DNA of 64,000 nt, from assembly GCF_900044055.2 (NCBI RefSeq), contig NZ_FCOX02000044.1, forward strand, positions 1 through 64,000, read 5' to 3'. Positions 60,823 to 64,000 of the stretch are shown here, piece after piece; positions within the stretch are counted from its first letter, which is position 1, and each line of letters begins with the position of its first letter. Origin of the DNA: Caballeronia calidae. Its GTDB lineage: Bacteria; Pseudomonadota; Gammaproteobacteria; Burkholderiales; Burkholderiaceae. The notes under the pieces are model-generated. The model did no database searches. It was given only the letters and a program-made list of their open reading frames with translations, and was not told where the DNA came from. The position numbers and the translations under genes were made by a program.

Positions 60823-61186
60823 GCCGGCCCCCGCATTATTTCGCTGTCACGCGCACTGACGTGCACGCGTTGCTTCATCTGGACCATTCGTGTTCCGCGC
60901 GGCGTAACGCAATATCGCTTTGCCATTGCACGAGACGCGTTCGCAAGCGTCGCGCCGGGAACGGAGCAATCGCAGTATAGGTAAACATACGTTGGAGTCC
61001 GAATGGACAGGCTCGACATGACGCGATGCGTCGCATGAAACCTGATTGATGCGCGGCGTGAAACAGATGGGGCCATGCATGAAGCGACCGAAGGCAGCGT
61101 GGCTGCCGATCGCGGTGCCGGCGCGCAGTCAGGCCATGCAATGGCAGGCTGCGCGCGGCGTCACAACGTTTTTTGTCAGGCTGCGT
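60823..61186. promoter_or_regulatory. Gap between autotransporter and DUF2486-like gene
   Basis: 364 bases without a gene I can support; short open frames here lack ribosome sites and family features. It should contain the autotransporter promoter (minus strand). AT-rich stretch around 60965-61000, no clear repeats or terminator. Confidence 0.4.
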
Positions 61187-61528
61187 TCATTCGCCGCGCT
61201 GGCGGCGCAGTTCATTCTCCACCGCCTCGCGCACCCACTCGCTCATCCGGCCTTCGAGCGCCATCGCGACTTCGCGCGTGATCGCGGAGACGAGTTGCGT
61301 CGAATGCTCGCGCAGCACTTCGCGGCAACGCTCTTCGATCAGCGCGCGCGCATCGCCCGTCAGAAAGCCCGTGAAGCGGCCGCGCAGCCGCTCGGCGATC
61401 AGCTCCGCATCGTATTCGATCGCGGCTTCATCAACGGACGGCGCGCGCGCGTACTCCGGCTTGCCGGGCACGACGACATCGGTCAGAACCGGGATGGATG
61501 GATCGAAGGATTCGGGCTTGTCGGTCAT
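61187..61528 (-). CDS. DUF2486-like hypothetical protein
   Basis: 113 residues, acidic, helical in the C-terminal half (RFTGFLTGDARALIEERCRE, AITREVAMALEGRMSEWVRE). The start SFDPSIPVLTDVVVPG resembles the Burkholderia DUF2486 family, usually found next to holC and valS. No membrane helix. GGAG precedes the ATG. It follows holC by 61 bases and is probably in one transcript with pepA-holC. Function unknown. Confidence 0.75.
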   Translation of the reverse strand: MTDKPESFDPSIPVLTDVVVPGKPEYARAPSVDEAAIEYDAELIAERLRGRFTGFLTGDARALIEERCREVLREHSTQLVSAITREVAMALEGRMSEWVREAVENELRRQRGE

Positions 61529-61589
61529 GTTGGGAGGTCTCCTCTATTTGAGCGGAGCATAGTCCAGCGAGCCAGCGCATTCTGTGCGC

Positions 61590-62006
61590 TCAACCGCCCT
61601 GATTGTGCAAGTCGATCACATAACCGCGATCGCGATAAAAACGGAAACGCTCGCGGCCGGCGGCGAGCTCATCGGCGTCGCTGCCGACGATCTCGATGAG
61701 CCGCTCGAAGCGCGCGAACTGACCGGGCACCGGCGCGCCGATATTCACGAGCACGTGATGATACGGCGCTTCATCTAGATTCGATGTGAGCACCACCGGC
61801 GTGTCTTCCGCGAGCGGGCTCTTCGCCATGCAATGCGGCACGAACTCGAGCGGCTGAAACGTCCACAGCTGCTCGTCGAATGCGGCGAGGCGCTTCGGCT
61901 CGGCGAGCACGACGACCGGCTGGCCGCTCAGATACGCTTTGCGCGCGAGGCGGCAGGCGTACGCGAGCGGATCGCCGACATTCGTATGAAAGTCGATGCG
62001 TGTCAT
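61590..62006 (-). CDS. holC: DNA polymerase III chi subunit
   Basis: 138 residues. Clamp-loader accessory subunit that contacts SSB. Motifs: IDFHTNVGDPLAYACRLARK, QPVVVLAEPKRLAAFDEQLW, FVPHCMAKSPLAEDTPVVLT and the C-terminal RFYRDRGYVIDLHNQGG. It begins 7 bases after the pepA stop, with AAGG just before the ATG; the pepA-holC order is standard in proteobacteria. Confidence 0.94.
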   Translation of the reverse strand: MTRIDFHTNVGDPLAYACRLARKAYLSGQPVVVLAEPKRLAAFDEQLWTFQPLEFVPHCMAKSPLAEDTPVVLTSNLDEAPYHHVLVNIGAPVPGQFARFERLIEIVGSDADELAAGRERFRFYRDRGYVIDLHNQGG

Positions 62007-62013
62007 GCCTTCA

Positions 62014-63537
62014 TCAAGCGCCGGCGCGATCGATCAGGAACTGAGACAGCATCGGCACGGGGCGGCCCGTCGCGCCCTTCGCCGGCCCGCTCTTCCACGC
62101 GGTGCCTGCGATGTCGAGGTGCGCCCACGGATAGTTCGTCGCGAAGCGCGACAGGAAGCACGCCGCCGTCACGCTGCCCGCCGGACGTCCGCCGATGTTC
62201 GCGACATCCGCGAAATTGGACTTGAGCTGATCCTGATACTCGTCGTCGAGCGGCAGGCGCCACGCCGGATCGACCGCTTCGCGCGACGCGTCGAGCAGTT
62301 CGCCCGCGAGCGCGTCGTCCTTCGAGAAGAGGCCCGTGTTGTGATGGCCGAGCGCGATGATGCACGCGCCCGTCAACGTCGCGACATCGACCACGGCGGC
62401 GGGCTTGAAGCGCTCCGCGTAAGTCAGCGCGTCGCACAGGATGAGACGGCCTTCGGCGTCGGTGTTGAGCACTTCGATGGTCGTGCCGTTCATCGCCGTG
62501 ATGATGTCGCCCGGCTTCACCGCGTTGCCCGCGGGCATGTTCTCGCAGGTCGGGATCACGCCGATCACGTTGAGCTTGAGCCCCATCTCCGCGACCGCGC
62601 GCATCGTGCCGAATACGGAGCCCGCGCCGCACATGTCGTATTTCATCTCGTCCATCGCCTCGCCGGGCTTGATCGAGATGCCGCCCGAATCGAACGTGAT
62701 GCCCTTGCCGACCAGCACGATCGGCGCGTTCTTGCCCTTGGCCGCCGCGCCCGCGCCCTGGTAATGCATGACGATGAACTGCGGCGGCTCGACGGAACCC
62801 TTTGCGACCGACAGGAACGAGCCCATGTTCAGCGCTTCGATCTGCTTCTGGCCGAGCACCTCGACCTTCAGCTTGAAGTCGCGGCCGAGCTTCTTCGCGG
62901 TCTGGCCGAGATAGGTCGGCGTGCAGACGTTCGGCGGCAGATTGCCGAGATCGCGCGTGAGATCCATGCCGTTCGAAATCGCCACGCCCTGCTTCGCCGC
63001 GACCTTCGCGGCTTTCTCGTCGGCGGAGTCGACGCTGAAGACGATCTTCTTCAACGAGCGCGTGCCGTTGTCGGGCTTGCTCTTCATCTGCGTGAACTTG
63101 TAGGTCAGCTCGCGCAGCGCGAGGATCGCGGCGCGCACCGCCCAGTCGCCGGTGCGCTCCTGGATGGGGAGTTGCGCGAGCGTGAAGGTGGCCTGGCCGA
63201 TCTTGGAGCCGAGCACCACGCGCCATGCCGCGCGCACGGCTTCGCCATACGCTTTCTGATTGAAGGCGTCCTGCTTGCCGAGGCCCACGAGCAGTACGCG
63301 CGATGCGCCGATGCCGGTGACTTCGGGCACCATGAGCGTCGTGCCCGCGCGGCCGCTCATGTCGCCGGCTTTCACGACGCGCGAGATGAGCCCTTTGGTG
63401 GCGACGTCCATGTCGCGCGCGGCGCCCGTGAGCGTCTGCGCTTCGAAGATGCCGAGCACGATGACATCCGACTTTCCGGTAAGGAAACCATTTGCCTCGC
63501 CTTTGCTCCAATCACAGGCTTTTATGCTAAAGTCCAT
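62014..63537 (-). CDS. pepA: Leucyl aminopeptidase
   Basis: 507 residues, M17 family metallopeptidase with two metal ions, usually hexameric and cytosolic; in E. coli PepA also binds DNA. Motifs: IVLVGKGITFDSGGISIKPG (metal-binding Lys and Asp), MDEMKYDMCGAGSVFGTMRA and the family signature EVLNTDAEGRLILCDALTYA. The N-terminal domain begins MDFSIKACDWSKGEANGFLT. GAGGA lies 8 bases before the ATG. Divergent from lptF with 179 bases between, as in most relatives. Confidence 0.97.
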   Translation of the reverse strand: MDFSIKACDWSKGEANGFLTGKSDVIVLGIFEAQTLTGAARDMDVATKGLISRVVKAGDMSGRAGTTLMVPEVTGIGASRVLLVGLGKQDAFNQKAYGEAVRAAWRVVLGSKIGQATFTLAQLPIQERTGDWAVRAAILALRELTYKFTQMKSKPDNGTRSLKKIVFSVDSADEKAAKVAAKQGVAISNGMDLTRDLGNLPPNVCTPTYLGQTAKKLGRDFKLKVEVLGQKQIEALNMGSFLSVAKGSVEPPQFIVMHYQGAGAAAKGKNAPIVLVGKGITFDSGGISIKPGEAMDEMKYDMCGAGSVFGTMRAVAEMGLKLNVIGVIPTCENMPAGNAVKPGDIITAMNGTTIEVLNTDAEGRLILCDALTYAERFKPAAVVDVATLTGACIIALGHHNTGLFSKDDALAGELLDASREAVDPAWRLPLDDEYQDQLKSNFADVANIGGRPAGSVTAACFLSRFATNYPWAHLDIAGTAWKSGPAKGATGRPVPMLSQFLIDRAGA

Positions 63538-63716
63538 CGCGCTTATCCTCGGATAAAATCTTGGCTGAAGGATGAAAGCCGCAATTATCCGCTATTTTTT
63601 CCGCGGCGGTCACAGGCGCGCGGCGCTGGGGTAAGCGAATTGAGCGAATACCCTTCCCGTAAGCCACGAGATGCGTGCATGATTCCGCATCCCCGCCGGC
63701 TCCAAGCAAAAATTCA
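63538..63716. promoter_or_regulatory. Divergent promoter region pepA-lptF
   Basis: 179 bases. GATAAT on the minus strand (63589-63584) is a possible -10 for pepA; TAAAAT at 63554-63559 is on the plus strand. No good -35 boxes. No other structure seen. Confidence 0.35.
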
Positions 63717-64000
63717 ATGATCTTCGAACGCTCCCTGCAGCGCGAACTCGCGTACACGGCCGGCGCCGTGTTCATGGTGCTGCTCACGATCATGCTCACG
63801 ACGATGATGATCCGGATCGTCGGCTTCGCGGCGCAGGGTCAAATCGACCCGAAGGACGTCGTCGTGCTGATCGGGCTGACCGTCATCGGCTATCTCGCGG
63901 TCATGCTGATCGTGACGCTGTTCGTCTCCATTCTCTTCGTGCTCACGCGCTGGTATCGCGACTCCGAAATGGTCGTATGGCTCGCCTCGGGCGTGAGTCA
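63717..64000 (+). CDS. lptF: LPS export permease LptF, 3'-truncated by window edge
   Basis: The first 94 codons of an inner-membrane permease of the LptB2FG lipopolysaccharide exporter. MIFERSLQRELAYTAGAVFM is the typical start, followed by a first helix (VLLTIMLTTMMIRIVGFA), the GQIDPKDVVVLIGLTVIGYL segment and a further helix (LIVTLFVSILFVLTRWYRDS), then EMVVWLASGVS, the LptF/G family hallmark. The gene runs off the right edge. The position divergent from pepA supports the call. Confidence 0.93.
   Translation, partial: MIFERSLQRELAYTAGAVFMVLLTIMLTTMMIRIVGFAAQGQIDPKDVVVLIGLTVIGYLAVMLIVTLFVSILFVLTRWYRDSEMVVWLASGVS

Noticed and set aside
60847..61141. Short minus-strand open frames upstream of the autotransporter
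   Set aside because: No ribosome site, signal or family feature; overlapping alternatives in several frames suggest chance.

Overview
The window looks like a stretch of the main chromosome of a betaproteobacterium of the Burkholderia sensu lato group (Burkholderia, Paraburkholderia or Caballeronia; genus not resolvable by eye). The evidence is high GC with strong GC3 bias, long antisense open frames opposite real genes, Burkholderiales-type small proteins (DUF3460-like before scpA, DUF2486-like beside holC), 6S RNA after zapBA, and a cobalamin salvage cluster. I see no phage, insertion sequence, CRISPR array, tRNA or rRNA.

Layout. 1-4.9 kb: a chitin region. A GH19 chitinase cut by the left edge and an AA10 copper lytic polysaccharide monooxygenase both carry long Thr/Ala-Pro linkers; between them lie a lytic transglycosylase and a prolyl 4-hydroxylase-like dioxygenase. 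5.2-6.9 kb: bestrophin-like channel and beta-class GST. 7.1-12 kb: a four-gene spore-coat-U (Csu-type) chaperone-usher operon. 12-20.2 kb: Orn/Arg/Lys decarboxylase, dcd, a SodC-like lipoprotein that has lost most metal ligands, Mrp/ApbC, an OmpA-family lipoprotein and metG. 20.3-27.7 kb, minus strand: a second, classical (type 1-like) chaperone-usher cluster in visibly less GC-rich DNA. 28-33.9 kb: tamA-tamB. 34.2-37.9 kb: DUF3460-scpA, panC, panD, a lone ParA ATPase and a hotdog thioesterase.

37.9-49.3 kb is a cobalamin region. A riboswitch-led minus-strand operon btuB-btuC-btuD-cobT-cobS-cobC, almost every junction overlapping or nearly so, converges on a plus-strand operon cobU-cbiB-cobD-btuF; cobQ is divergent from cobU. 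Together they import corrinoid and carry out the late (amidation, aminopropanol, nucleotide-loop) steps. No corrin-ring genes are in the window. 49.5-64 kb: zapB-like/zapA, 6S RNA, EVE and SIMPL proteins, lgt, a LysR regulator divergent from ilvD, a 1699-residue autotransporter, a DUF2486-like gene, holC, pepA and the start of lptF at the right edge.

Most of this is ordinary core genome. Points worth a second look: a cytosolic prolyl 4-hydroxylase next to two secreted chitin enzymes with plant-AGP-like TP/AP linkers; the dead-looking SodC lipoprotein; perfect stem-loops behind three pilin genes in two unrelated fimbrial clusters; an enlarged cobalamin riboswitch; and a duplicated module of about 310 residues in the autotransporter. 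All functional calls are by reading motifs; no database search was run.
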